Assembly: GCF_037975245.1 (NCBI RefSeq)
Contig: NC_092562.1
Coordinates: forward strand, 20,535,054 to 20,595,053
Direction of reading: 5' to 3'
DNA: 60,000 nucleotides
DNA from: Apostichopus japonicus
Taxonomy: Eukaryota; Echinodermata; Holothuroidea; Aspidochirotida; Stichopodidae
Part shown: positions 40,416 through 54,884 of the stretch, piece by piece
How the letters are laid out: each line of letters starts with the position of its first letter
Numbering within the stretch: position 1 is the stretch's first letter
Translations under genes and position numbers: made by a program
Notes under the pieces: generated by a model
What the model was told of the DNA's origin: nothing
What the model saw: the letters and a program-made list of their open reading frames with translations, nothing else
Databases searched by the model: none

Positions 40416-42713
40416 AATACAAACCACCTTTACGGTACTTACTGAACCAAATTGATTCGCGACTTTTTTCTTCACTTGTTATTTGGTTTCGATCTGTTGA
40501 TATATGTACCAATAACCGAATATTCTATATTTTTCTATGACGTCGCTCAAATGGTTATCAGACCTAGAAATTCCATTAATAATTATGGCACCAATATAAA
40601 TATAATGTGATATTTATTTATTTATATACGAGCTCCATGCAGTATATCGATTTTTTTTACATGTTTTTGAACCAAAATTATAATCCCCTTGCGTGATTTG
40701 ATCTTTATTCGATTTCTCCGTTGTGTCCCTTAGGGACTGTTACCAAAGGCTGACGGATGTAAGGTTCGTTACCACGTTACTATAAAGTTGGTTAAAGTGG
40801 TCCGATTCTCAGTTGGTAAAGTTGTTATTATCCTTTCCTATAATGTAGGTCTCTAAGTTACTTGGATGCAGACGATCGGTATAAGAGTAAAAACGTTGTC
40901 GATACCTCTCCATTTGCTATTTTATACTCTCTGAGCAATGAAAAACGAGAAAGAAATCTAGAAGTAACAGACCGTGTCCATTCTGAGGAAGGATGAACGG
41001 ATGAACAAAACACATAAACAAACACACAAATTAACGTGTGCATGGAACATACAATGAAGGAAGCATGCTCCACAATACATATACAAATATCGGACATTCA
41101 AATGAACAAATAGACCCGCGGACAATCTACACGGTCTCACATACGTAGAGAAAGAGATACACAGTATAAGTGTACCACAAATACCCCCCACCCCCCACCC
41201 CCCCCCCCCACACACACACGCCCCATCGCACCCATCCAGGTACAACGGATAGACAAGTGATTTAAGCCTACACGTTTCTTATCACAGGAATAACCGATTC
41301 GTATCGCGGTCGGTAGGTTTGATTGGCGGTTCTAAACTATTCAGTTTAAGACCGCTTAAAAACTTCCACGAAAACTGAGCCAATGATCCACCTGAACCCC
41401 CCCTCCCCCACCCCCCCCCACACCAGCAGAATGCTTGAAAGCTAGCTTGGACTATGCATGGCTGTCAGCAAGTTGCGAAAAATGAAAATAAAATATTACG
41501 ATATCTGGAAGAGTCCCGCGACACACGAAAATGTTTCGAACGACTTTTGAGTTGTGCTCCATAGTTTGAGGACCTACGGGTTGGATGACCTTTTAAAACA
41601 ATAGAAATATAAAGAATCACATATTTTCACTAACTTAATTATCCGCCACGTACATGTATGACGTCATCTATATTGTTCATTCCGTTGTTTTAAACGCAGT
41701 CACATGATAGTTGAGAAAAGTTCACATTTATATCGCAGAATTGGTACCTATACATTCCATTCCTTAAAGCGCTTGCTTGATCAAAACCAAATCTGTCACA
41801 AATAAACGAAATTGATTACCTATTAGCACACTAAAAATTCCTACAAGTTTTCTCTACTTTTCTTTCCTTAAAGGCTCAAATCCTCCAAATTATTCCTAGA
41901 AATTGAGGATTGTTAGAAATAGACGATCAAAATTTCACGATAATAAAATGTTTGTTGAAATTAGAACGTGGGTGAACATCACTTGTTTTTCTAGCATATA
42001 TTTGGGCGGCAATGCTGATGACCTTTGAACCATGTTCCGGTTTCCACGTATATATAGTCTGATAGGATTAGACAACAAATTAAGTATTTCTGATATAATT
42101 TCTTCGACTGTCAGTTCTAAACTTGTCAATATTATCGGAAACGGAAATGAAGAAGACAGTTGAAAGGTTTTCTGCAGGTGTCAACAAACAGCAGAATATA
42201 GCGAAACCTATGAGATGAACTTCTGGTCACAAGGGAAATTGATATTTAGGGCATGTTACTAGATTTGTCACATTTGAAAAATCCGTTTTTATTACAAATG
42301 AACTGTAGATTAATATGAAAACTAGTTTCAAGGACAATTTTTATTTCACTTCACGATGACCAATATTTCATAACCTCAGTGTACAGCTGGAGCCATTAAT
42401 ATGTGTTAGAAATTTCTCACTCTTGTTATCATGTTCCGTTTCTGTATTCTTTTTGCCCCTGGGAAACCCGACAATTGTGTTAAATATGTTTCCGAAGGGA
42501 ACACAGAACGACATGCTAACCTTGCCTGGAGAGGTATTCCTTTTGCTAAATCTTTGGCTTTTGCCTGCAGAGATAAGATAAGGTTTTCTCGTGTGAATAA
42601 AAAATGACACCCCATAGCTAAAAGAGAGTTGTACGTTTCGTTTCGATAATTCTAAATCGCTGTTTTAGTAAGTGATTCCATAAGTTTCCGCGGAACTTTC
42701 CCTCAAAATAATA
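40416..42713. other. No gene seen
   Basis: C-rich runs with CACACACA at about 41186-41220 and C runs at about 41397-41420. No supported exon or RNA gene. Confidence 0.45.
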
Positions 42714-42956
<243 letters not shown>

Positions 42957-44352
42957 GTGATAATGATGATTATAAAAATAATTCTGGCCTATTAAAGCCT
43001 ACCATGGGGCAGGAACGCGTTATGAATGTGTGGAACTGTATATTTACACCTCTCTCCCCCCCCCTCCCCATCCTCAGCAACGCCTCGTCTCTGAGAGGAT
43101 GTACGTTTTCAAGATTTGAGTGCAATTGTTCATAGCATTAGCACAGTCGATCGATCAGCTTGATATGGTATTAAAATGCAGCCATTTTCATGCGTATAAG
43201 TTTTTTCATAGATCCACATTTTGACTGTATCGTGCAGAGAAATAAAACCTGTAACCAGCAAGAAGCAGTAAATAAAAAACAGAAATAAGAAGAACAAACA
43301 GGAAAGAAGATAAAATATAAGGTTGAAACTCGGCAGTATTGTGTAAAAGTGTATTCCTGCCACTCAGCAACACCTAAAATTTTCCAAATTACGAAATATT
43401 TTCGAATTGACAGGAATTGCTTTTCTTCCGAAATTACGACACTATACTAACTACACTGAACTTCTAAAAAAAAAATTGAATTGTTTAAAAAAAATTTTTT
43501 TTAATTGTTTAAAAAAAACGATAAAATGTTTTTGTTATGTTTCGAACAGTTTTGCGTAGCTTCATTCGATATCCAAAATTTCTTATAATGGTCGAAAAAC
43601 AGATTCCGTAGCTTTTTGATTTCTCCAAAATTGTCGCCGGGGGAGGCGGGCGTGAAATAACCGTCCGGACATGCGAGAAGTACATCAGGGGTCGATATTT
43701 TGACAAATTACATTACAGCCCAGTTGAAACCTACCTTTGACCTCTGGAAATACTAGAGGTATTTGGAACGGATGTGACAACCTGCAGTATAGTATGCCCA
43801 GGGTTCAATCTTACGAAATATGGTAGGTATGTGGCAGGTGATCACCCGTTCTTAACGTTCTCTTTGAGTTTTTTATCCCCTTTTCTTCACTGAACATGAC
43901 CCTAATGTTCCATAACAAGATTAGTAATATAATAGATTACTGTGCTTTGCTGTCAGATAGAATATAATTCGAAAAAATGTGGGGACTCTTTTTCTCCCTC
44001 TTTTTTTTTCTGTTGGTGGACATATTGTAAAGGATCAAGGATTTGTTAAAGGACTCTAGTTAAAAGGTGAATTGGACCATCAGCTGAGAGGTCAGGGAAA
44101 TATGCATGTTTATCATATTATAACTATACTAGGCGACGTGTGTGTAAATCTAGGTTTTGAGAGGGACGCTTAGAGAGTGGTCTGTTTTGTTATAACTATA
44201 TATACAATAGTACAATCGGCCTAATTATTCAACGTTTATAGTTCAGTATATTTATAGGGAAACATACGGGGAACCACGTTTCTTTGTAACACGCCAATGA
44301 GATACAGAATTAGGTTCAACATAACTTACTGTGAGTGACCAGATTCCACAGT
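42957..44352. other. No gene seen
   Basis: AT-rich; poly-A/T blocks at about 43466-43518, including a near-palindromic AAAAAAAATTTTTTTT. No supported exon. Confidence 0.45.
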
Positions 44353-44551
44353 GGGTAATGAGGACAAAATGATGTTAAGGCGCATTCTACCATCCCATTG
44401 GCTGGCTCCCGATACTCTGATAGCCGATCATGCTGGGGTGAAGGTCAAAGTGAAGCCACTAACAGAGGCGTCATCCCAGGTCATTGCCGAGATGGGGGAG
44501 AGAACGGTGCGATGTGGGGTCAGGGTTAGAGAGGGGAACTATTCGGTGTAT
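44353..44551 (+). CDS. Candidate internal exon of unknown gene
   Basis: A frame open from a CCACAG acceptor-like site (44352) runs to a GTAATG donor-like site at 44552; the open frame itself continues to a stop at 44587. The translation is balanced in composition (DTLIADHAGVKVKVKPLTEA and VIAEMGERTVRCGVRVREG) and the DNA is richer in GC than its flanks. No domain was recognised and no partner exon was found. The acceptor lacks a strong polypyrimidine tract. Low confidence. Confidence 0.15.
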
Positions 44552-44587
44552 ATGGTAATGTGCTATCCTAGAAGCCTTCGAAGATAA

Positions 44588-47548
44588 GACCCTATATATG
44601 CAATTGGTTGTAGCCACAACCATTCACATATGTTAGACTTCACAGAATATAATATGATTTAGCCGGTGTTTCCGTGGCAACAAAGTGGCGAATAAGGTTT
44701 TGTTGTCAAGTATATGATCCTGAAACTTGAGAGATGAACCCTGATACGCAAATCTGGATTTCCATTTAAGAAACATATTGAGCAAGCATGCAAGCTATGT
44801 ATCCTATATAAACTGACTTTTTATCATTTAAAACCGCACCTAGATAACGTAACTACGTGCAAGGTATTTAGGTATTATTTCTAGTGGTTATGCTTCTATT
44901 TATAGCTTATAACATAATCGTAAACGGTATTGCTTTGAATACGCAAGAAGTCCACCATCAATAAGAAAAGAAAATATAAATACAAATATCAAATCAATGA
45001 GTGGGTTTCGTGAATAGTGATATTTCATGTGTAAAATTTTCCGTTATATTAACTAGGTCAGTTCTTTTTTATATATTTTTTATTATTATTATTATTTTTA
45101 TTATTTTTTTTATAATAGTATGATAAGAGAAAAAAAGAGGAAACTTCGAGAATACTGTTTGTATCTATATAAGTTCTAGTTTACAATGTGGGTAAAGCTG
45201 TGAGAATGCCCCGAGGGTTGTAACTTGTTGTATGGACAGACAGGTGTTCATGTTAAAGGGATCAAACAACAGCGTTAAAAGTGGACGACGATATACGCAT
45301 AGTAGCCAGGAATTTTCGGATTACATATTAAAAAAATAGTCCTGTAACATCAGTCGAGGCGTCAAATTTCTTTTGCGTATACCTTCCACCGGCCAACCAC
45401 TATCAGAATTATCTATTTTTCCCGCCTTTTTCTCCTTGGGTTATTTTTTTCGTCCACAATAATTTCATATCGTAAAACATAATGGGGGCTGTGTACAGTT
45501 ATTCGAGAAAATATCTTATCTGTTACATTTACTTTACGATTTACAATGTATACCAATATGTTACAGAAGTTATGAAAATTTATGTCTGATATAAACTAAA
45601 TATTACAGTGGTGGTAAATACCAGTTATTGCACTTACCACTATGTAGTGTGACATTATTTCCTTAACGAAATACGCGGCAGTTTATTCCCCCCCCCCCCC
45701 CACCAGTATTACATAACCTTAACAAATATAAAAAAAATGTTCCTCACTTCTCTTCATGAAAACAAAACACTGTCCATTAAACTCTCTGTAAACAATTCCT
45801 AATACTTGTACCTTTTGGCAAGGTTTCCCTGTTAATGTTAAAAAATGGTCAAGATCAATTTAACACAATCGTCTTAGGCGCAATTCGTTCCAAACTCATC
45901 ATAAAGTATGTATTTCGGTTTTTCTTCTTTCATATGTATACCTTCCATTCTCCACCTCCTTTTTTCTTTAGGGAGGGGGTTGGGGTGGGGTGGGGTGGGG
46001 TGGGGTGGGTGGGGAGGTGGGTTTCCGGAAAGCTTGTGCAGTTGCTTTTCCACAAGCGGTTTTACAATTATCGGATCGAAAGTTCAGGGTCTCGAAGGGT
46101 GTATCCACTTTTGATTTGCATGAGGAAACCTTATCGCAAGATTTCAGACAGAAGCCAAAGACGTAGAAATTAAAAAAGCTTCATCGTGTAAAGAACAATA
46201 TTCTTAAACCTCCCTTTGGCCACATTTGAAGCATGAGTGGTATTTGTTAACTGAGCGCCGGGTTTTGCAGGTAAGGGGAGGGATTGTCTTAACCCACGGG
46301 AAAATTACCCTATACTTAACGTAAATTGACGTATTTTCTAATTTTCTTGAACCTTGATTTGACGTATTCTATACATATACATTGCAATAACAAACCAAAA
46401 AAGTGTTTCAGTTGCGGTAAAATTCTTTTTCCAGCGCATCATCAAACTTCCGAAACGTGAGTCAAATGGATAATACGAACATTACACCCAATAGATACCG
46501 GAAGGTTTCAATATGTAGTATAGCTTTTTACGTAAACATAGGCGCTGACACAAAGAAAATCTTCACGTTGCAGTCAACTCGTTGGATTTGGGGGAACGCG
46601 TTCTTCGGCGTGGTAGAACTTCGACGGCGCAAGGACCAACGCATCACATAAGTGAACAGAAAAACAAACCAGCAAGCATGTCAGAGAAGGTCCCTCCAAG
46701 CTTTGTTCCATTGGAAAATTTGTGTGGGTTTGTTTGTGTGTGATAACCGCTTATGGGCACCAGCATATATATATATATGACGTTCTTCTTGTTGTCTTGT
46801 GTTTCAAATCATTTTATTTTTTATTTATATTTTGACAAGGGTGCAGAAATTACATTTTGATCAAGTTCACTTGCCCTTTCTGTCCAACTCAATCACCTCC
46901 CGCCAACATCTGACCCAACTTTCTTAGATAATATAGTGAAGGGGTCAATTTTCAGAAGCTATAACTTTACCTGCATGGATTTACATTTGAGTTATGTAAG
47001 TTTAAAGATAGCGGTCTCTTGTAATCATATATCCCGTCTGGATATTGTTTGAGAAAATAAAAAGGCAAGCCTCTCCAAAACAATTCATATCGATGGGTAA
47101 CTTTTAGATTGTTACATTTAATATCCATGTATGACAGAGAGTGGGGGAAAATGATAACAGCAAACAAATCAGTCAAAATCGTTCAAAACACGTATATACG
47201 TTGTTAAAGTAACGAGAATAATAGAAAGCAGTCCTTTTGAGACAAGCGTCAAATATTTCCTCTCTCAAAGACAAACGGAAGTATTTACTCCTTCTATCGT
47301 TTCTGTAAATGACGATGTACTTCTGCTGTTTGGTCGTTAAAAGAAAACAAAATCAAATGCAAACTAAACCGGGAGGGAAAAGAAAAAATATAGAACCCAG
47401 TAGGAATTAGATAAGAGAGAGGAATGCTTAGTTTTTATGAACCGCAATAAGAATCGTAATAAATAGACATATAGATATATAGATCTATAATTTTTATTGT
47501 CACTCTTATCACTCTAACGTTTCTCTTCCTCCTTCTGTTTCGATTAGA
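44588..47548. other. No gene seen; G-rich tract; upstream of lipase
   Basis: An (ATT)n-like stretch lies at about 45070-45110, C run at 45690. No promoter for the lipase could be identified; since exon 1 is preceded by an acceptor-like site, its first exon may lie in this region. Confidence 0.4.
45969..46022 (+). repeat. (GGGGT)n G-rich tract
   Basis: A run of GGGTTGGGGTGGGGTGGGG type with more than four G-triplets closely spaced, so G-quadruplex formation on the plus strand is expected. Not a TTAGGG telomere repeat. Confidence 0.85.
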
Positions 47549-47655
47549 GTTGTTAGACGCGCGAACAATACCACGCCATCAACGTCACGTGATAGGTGCT
47601 ATGAGGGTCCCGGGCCTTACTGTGTTCGTGATGATAACCATGAACATTAGCATCG
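47549..47655 (+). CDS. Lipase exon 1: 5'UTR end and signal peptide start
   Basis: The exon seems to start after a strong pyrimidine tract and TTAG at 47548, so an upstream non-coding exon is likely. Translation starts at ATG 47601 ([18 protein letters not shown]), giving a basic residue then a hydrophobic core. The GTAAGA donor begins at 47656, leaving one base of a Gly codon. An ACG TCACGTGAT stretch lies just upstream of the ATG. Confidence 0.75.
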
Positions 47656-48208
47656 GTAAGATTTGTTTTTCTTTACTAATCTCCCCCCGCCCCCCTTCAC
47701 CTCCCAAAGTTGCAGCTTCTTCCACTTTTTGCTTCGATTTATATCTTTATTGTCTACTTAGTCCTTTTCTGGTTTGCTTTGTTTGTAAAACGTGCATGGA
47801 AAGAAATCATTCTATCATATTAATGACTAGTCAAAATATAAAAGTCAAATCTCTCTTGAAGTCAGCGTCCTGTTTCAAATGATACCGGCAGCCAGTTTAA
47901 TCACAGATTTAAGGTACACAGATGTAAGGTACCCGATAGTCAGAATCTGGTGACCCCATCAAAGGATAGAATGACCTCGCGTACTTAGATCTAGGTTACC
48001 CAGTATAGATAGAGTCTTCCAAGACTTCTAATTTCTAAAGGACTCCTATTCTACTGAATCTTTGTGTCCCCTGTTTATTTCGAAATGTTGTAATCACACA
48101 ATTGAGTAATAAAGTAACTTCTGTTGTTAGTCATTATAAGCTTATCACAGAGTATCGCGAGTAATTACTCATATACTCTTCCTTTTGTATAGTTCTTAAC
48201 TTCTTTGG

Positions 48209-48298
<90 letters not shown>

Positions 48299-51200
48299 AT
48301 TTATATTTATATATACTTGCTTTTTCCAATGGCTATTGGAATTCGCAATGAGTACTTTGATCAGACAGTATTGCTTATATAGCTTGGCAACTAAATGGCG
48401 ATACAATTAGTTTGAGTGTAGGAGGTATGCTTGTTGGCACCCATGTGGTCATTTTTGTATAATCTATTTCCATTAATAAATGAGAGGAAACTATTTCAGT
48501 AATAGCCAATATACTTCATGGTTAATTTCCTGTCATTCGGTCAGATCAGATAGGTCGCGCCGCTGACCAGTTATCAGTTGAGACAAAGATTTAACGGAGA
48601 AATTTAAATGAGCTTTAACAACGTCGGAAAGTTATAGAAACAAAGAAAATTGTGGTAAATGGGAAAAGCAGGAAAGGTTTAAAAATGTGTTATTTATAGA
48701 TTGAATATTAGAAAAGGAATAAAAGTAAGCAACGATAAATGTTTAGAAAGTCTTTGGCATACTGTATTTCCTGGTTACAATAATCGTAGAACAAGAATAC
48801 TCCTTTAACCAGTTCGTTTATTATAAACGGAATAATATAAGTGCCATTATTTAGATCGGACGGAATATAATAGGCGTTGAGAAGTTTTTCACCGAGATGT
48901 TTCAACGATTAGTAACTGTATTTAGGTCGGGTCAAATCTGCTTTTTTTGTCTTATAAAAGAAAAGATAAAAGATTGGGTCAAGACTTGCGTGAGAGAATT
49001 AAATGCTTGGCATCTGCTAAGATAACGAGTCATCATGCGTATCTAAGACAGCTTGCTAATAGCATGGTGTAGGGTCAGACCTAGTTTATGTAAATGAAAG
49101 GAATTCATATTTATAGGTCAACATAAAACCATCATCATTCAATTAAAAACTCGAATTGTTAATCAGACGAAAGTGAAAAGTGAAATGAAAGTGAAGAAAA
49201 TGGACATAAATTGTATATTGTTTGCGTCATGGTAAAATTAAATTATAAAAGGGTTTCCTCGCACGATAGTTTTTGGGGTTCAAAAATTGGAGGGGAGGGA
49301 GAAAGATGGGAGTGAAGAGAAGGATGGGAGGGGTGTGAAGAGTAAGTGGGGGGGGGGTATATACCTTATAGAAGACACAAGTGTTCACATATAAATGCAG
49401 AACACATCACATATTAATTTCATGAGTAAACAATATGTCTCCCAACTGATATGATTATCATAAATAAAATGCTATACCGTACATATTCTGACCTCATTAA
49501 TAGACTGATAGGCTGTTACCATTATATTTCGATTTTTTTATTCACAATTACTTAAAATTCACCAAAAGCAAAGTCATGTCAAGATCGAAATCTAACGTCA
49601 CGTGCTATCTAAACTTTCTCCTTCCTCACCAATATATTTTGATATCTTGACTTATTCTGGAATAAGACATAATGTTAATAATAATATGAAAAAGAAAGAA
49701 GCATATCATCAAAAACATTTGAAACTATACAGAAACTGTGACGTCACGTTGTATCCTGACCACAAAGGTTATGAAGATTCGAAACATATGAGAGAGGCTT
49801 ACATATTAATTTAAAACACACAGTAGACTTTACTATAGTTTTCATATAACGGTTTTAATTAACCGAATACCTACAGTTTGTGCATTCCTACCTGCTGGTT
49901 CGTATATGAACTTACATTATGCGTAGGAAGTTTAAACGTCATGTTACGTACGTATACGTGTGGGTTTACGATGCTTAAAGGAACACACATGGTCTGATTG
50001 AATATCCATTTGCAAATTATCAAATTTATAAAAATAAAAATATGGAAATGTTGTCGTAACATCTGAGAGACATTTCTGTGAGGGTCGAATATACACTCTC
50101 TTTAGAGTATAGAATATTTTACAGAGGACTTGTTGGGGGTAGTTCGTAGGCTGACATTTAAACTTTTGTATCATGCTCCCACCCCACCCCCTTCCCCCAC
50201 TCGTGTCATTCCACGAGCCCACTCCCTCATACTTATTAGATTAAGCAATTTTGACTGATTTCAGCCATAAATTGAGAAAAATATTGATGGGAAGAAAACA
50301 TTACTCATTGATATTTTCACTAATCCAGGATTAAATATTAATCCATAATTCATCCATAAACTGAAAACCAATGAAAATTTTGTAACGTTCGTCCATCATA
50401 AATTGTGACATTAACACATGCTGAAATAGGCCAACGCCACTGATATTTGCGTTCGTTCCCGGCCATGTAGGCCTAAATATGGCGTGCGGCCTTGGAAAAA
50501 TTTACCTTTCGAATTTTTTCTTCACTTCAGAAAAGAGGTATAAACTGTACCATCCCAATCCGAATATGTTTCTACTTAAGATGTTAAGAAAATCGCCAAT
50601 TTCCACTAGCAAGAGCATCGGTTTACCGGTTTACTACAATGTTGACACTACATACACAGGGTTTTCAGATCACAAATGTTTCTATAATAGGAACGTGTGT
50701 AAACATGGCGGTGGATAAATGAAACGGTAATTCGTTTCTTTTTATACCCCCCCCCCCCTCACCCCGCCCGGAATACAGCCAAATCTTAGCATATTATTCC
50801 GAACATGTATTTCGTTACCACAGTCGAAAGTATAGCATTGGGATTGGCCAACCAAACAAAGTTCATGAAATTCAATGATGACTTTTAACGTATACCACAC
50901 TACTTCGATAACCCATCAATTTCTGTTCGCGTTCTAATTTCGAAACAATTGTTTTCCCAGTGACTGTGTTATTTCAACTTAATTGACATTAATTTCTGGT
51001 GGCTTGTCCAGCTGTATGATAATTAACCAAACCTTTTATTTTAACACCTGAGGCCGTTAATTGCAGTGGTTTTGTGAAGAAAACAAAAAAAAAAGTTTCC
51101 ACGGTTAGAAAAAATAATATTTCATGAAGTCCAGCTATGAGATGATTTGATATGTTATAAAAGGTCACTCCGTTATCATTTAATTTGTTAATTTTCTTTT

Positions 51201-54200
51201 CTCTTTTTTCTTAATACCTTTTAAATCGACAATGAGCTATATAGGATCTATCAAAAGTGGTCAAGGCATTTCGTAAATGATTGCCCTGTGGTGGTAAGAT
51301 GATACCTGTGCGACGCTTAGTTTTCTGACAAAATGAATGCTGGAGATCTGGTTTGACAAGGAGAGAAGATGTCACACGTCACTCTCCATTGTTTTAATTC
51401 ATTGCAAGGGAAAAAAAACCATCCCGAGATGACACAGATCGCATTAATATATAGTTGGTATACATGATTATTATATATATATACCATAAAGGAGCAGATA
51501 TTTACCGCTCGATAAAAGATTTAATAAAATTAAACGGGATTTCTCTAAAGAGTTGATTTGAGCTTGATGTAATTAAGACATGTCTGACCATCGGGGGATA
51601 ACAATGCATGACATTTTGCCATGATGAGAGTCAGTGATGCGACCGATCGAAAAACGAACAAGGGTGTCAGCGAGTGTACAAAGGGATATAGATGATGCTA
51701 AATATCATTATATATATACAGGAGTGATACGACGATAAAGTAACGGAGGGGAACGTTTAGGGAACTGGGATCGAGTGGGGGGAAGGGGGGTGAGGGTGGA
51801 GGGGGTAGGATGTGGTGAGATTGGTACTTGCTACTGCATCTGTGTATTGAAGTTTTTATTTAAATGACTTGCACAAAAGATCGAGGTCAACGGTCATTTG
51901 AGGTCAACAGGGGTTAAATAAAAACATGAAAACCTTGTCAAAACGATTTACAAAATCTGGATGTCACACTTGGCATGTATAGCTTGCCCATCATGAGTGC
52001 AAGAACCTAATTGCTTTTGGTGGATGATCGAATGTCCTGTTGGGTTCATTCGAGGTCAACTCCTGAAAATTCGTAAGAAAGGGCCGTAGTTTTATGAAAT
52101 TTAACATGGACTAAGTTTGTACTTGTTAATGGTGGATTGCATATGCTAATGATGTGCAACTCTTCAATAGTTAGCGAAAAACATTTGTTATGAAATGTAC
52201 GAAGCCAGTGATATTGGGAAATTTATTTAAAGAAGCCTAAATGTGTACTATAAGTTATTCAGCTGTGTTGTCCCACAAAATGTAGTAAATTATACAACAA
52301 GGTTATCTGATATGAAGGTTGTGGTTCTGTACTGTATAGTTGTTACGTATGAAGATATAATTGAAGTTATTGTTCCGCAGGTATGTAGCAACAATGAATA
52401 TTTCTAGTAATTTTTGGATTGGTTACTTAGACACTAGTTTTTTTTTAAATATGCATGTTTCTCTCGTTTTTTTCTTTTTGATTGCATGCTCATTTTTCAC
52501 GCCTGTCGTGCGTTGTCTTTCTATGAATAAATTTAAATAATTGATTTTAAACGTCTTTGTCTTGCTATTCTATTGTTATATGTTGCTCCTTCTTGCCCAT
52601 TTTCGTTCTTCTTTCTGGTATACCTAACCTCTTCAGCTCTTTCTTTCTTGTTTTGTTTAAACTTTTAACAGTCGTTTTTTTTTTTTTTGCAGACAGTAAA
52701 CTTAGTGGTGCATGCCACGTGATTGATATTTTGAGCTTTAATTACATCGCACACTAATGTTAGCTATTTTTAGTAGGCCCTAGTTTACGGTGATCTTTCA
52801 GAAGTGTAAAAATCGAGACTATGAAGATTAATACACAAAAAAATTGTTTGTTTCATGATGAACTTAACGCCCACTATAGGTGAGATTTTATATAAAAAGG
52901 TGAGGGGGATCAAACAATAGAGTGGAAAGGGGGGGGGGGTGGTGGTGGCCATTCAGCCTTCAAACACACGTGTGACTTGACGTGTGACTTTCGATTGTTT
53001 TCCTGTAGCGTTGTATAAAGGAATTAGCATAATTTATATATATATATATATATGATATGTTGCCCTAGCAACTGCATGCAATACACTAGTCAGAATTCAG
53101 TCAAGATGGCGTGTTGCCGGATCAACCATCTTGAAACTTGACTATTATGACGTCATGCATGTATCCTCCGTTGAATGACACAGAGGTTCCTCTAACAGAC
53201 AATCTCACTCTTTAATATCTTTGCTATTAAATTGCTTTCTTGGTTTCATTTCTGTTTTTCTTTTGCTGTGAACATGGCGTCAATTTTCTTTCCATTTTGA
53301 ATTTACCTTTCGCCGCAGGTTGTGTGCATGCAGGTAGCTGGTTTTCTATTGGTGATTGGGGACCAAGTCATTGGATAAGGGAGATGTGTGCTTGGATTGG
53401 TAAGTCTCAGGCAATGAGGGAATGGAGATAACCAGGAGTGAAAGGTGAACAACGTGCTAATTAAATAAAATAACCATCACAGCATAGAGGTTATATCGCA
53501 CAAACGACCCTTCCCCTGCCCGACCCCTCCGGGACTATAGTATACAACTCCGTGGCTACAGTCTCCTCTCCTCTCCTCTCCTCAGTCTCCTCAGTCTCCT
53601 CCCCTCTCCTCTCCTCTCCTCTCCTCTCCTCTCCTCTCCTCTCCTCTCCTCTCCTCTCCTCTCCTCTCCTCTCCTCTCCTCTCCTCTCCTCTCCTCTCCT
53701 CTCCTCTCCTCTCCTCTCCTCTCCTCTCCTCTCCTCTCCTCTCCTCTCCTCTCCTCTCCTCTCCTCTCCTCTCCTCTCCTCTCCTCTCCTCTCCTCTCCT
53801 CTCCTCTCCTCTCCTCTCCTCTCCTCTCCTCTCCTCTCCTCTCCTCTCCTCTCCTCTCCTCTCCTCTCCTCTCCTCTCCTCTCCTCTCCTCTCCTCTCCT
53901 CTCCTCTCCTCTCCTCTCCTCTCCTCTCCTCTCCTCTCCTCTCCTCTCCTCTCCTCTCCTCTCCTCTCCTCTCCTCTCCTCTCCTCTCCTCTCCTCTCCT
54001 CTCCTCTCCTCTCCTCTCCTCTCCTCTCCTCTCCTCTCCTCTCCTCTCCTCTCCTCTCCTCTCCTCTCCTCTCCTCTCCTCTCCTCTCCTCTCCTCTCCT
54101 CTCCTCTCCTCTCCTCTCCTCTCCTCTCCTCTCCTCTCCTCTCCTCTCCTCTCCTCTCCTCTCCTCTCCTCTCCTCTCCTCTCCTCTCCTCTCCTCTCCT

Positions 54201-54828
54201 CTCCTCTCCTCTCCTCTCCTCTCCTCTCCTCTCCTCTCCTCTCCTCTCCTCTCCTCTCCTCTCCTCTCCTCTCCTCTCCTCTCCTCTCCTCTCCTCTCCT
54301 CTCCTCTCCTCTCCTCTCCTCTCCTCTCCTCTCCTCTCCTCTCCTCTCCTCTCCTCTCCTCTCCTCTCCTCTCCTCTCCTCTCCTCTCCTCTCCTCTCCT
54401 CTCCTCTCCTCTCCTCTCCTCTCCTCTCCTCTCCTCTCCTCTCCTCTCCAATCCTCTCCTCTCCTCTCCTCGGTCTCCACTCCCTGTACCCATCCATATA
54501 CGCCATGTTGTGGTCCCCCACCCTTCCCTTCCCTGGTGGAGATTCTGTGGATGTTGTTCATCACTCTCTGTCGCAGAGAACCCCGCTGTAATATAGCCGT
54601 CTGACCATTGGGGAACCTGCATGTGAAAAAGAGTATAGCACTAGCATGGTCTCAATGTCGACACCATTATAACGCATTACATCATTACCCACAATGCTTT
54701 GTATGTGAACGCAAAAATGTTCATAACAAAACAAAGAGTTTGTAAAGATGAAAAGAGAAGATAATTATATGGGTCATCAAACGCAAATGACACGTGCCAA
54801 ATAATAGCCTACATGACCCAATCAAGAG

Positions 54829-54884
<56 letters not shown>

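Noticed and set aside
52692-52757. An extra lipase exon after the strong TTTTTTTTTTGCAG acceptor
   Set aside because: No good donor follows before a stop; the only GT (GTGATT) gives a 26-bp exon that would break the phase.
53491-54622. Three minus-strand frames and one plus-strand frame of 320-357 codons, the longest in the window
   Set aside because: They are translations of the (CTCCT)n array in all frames, with no domain or splice context.
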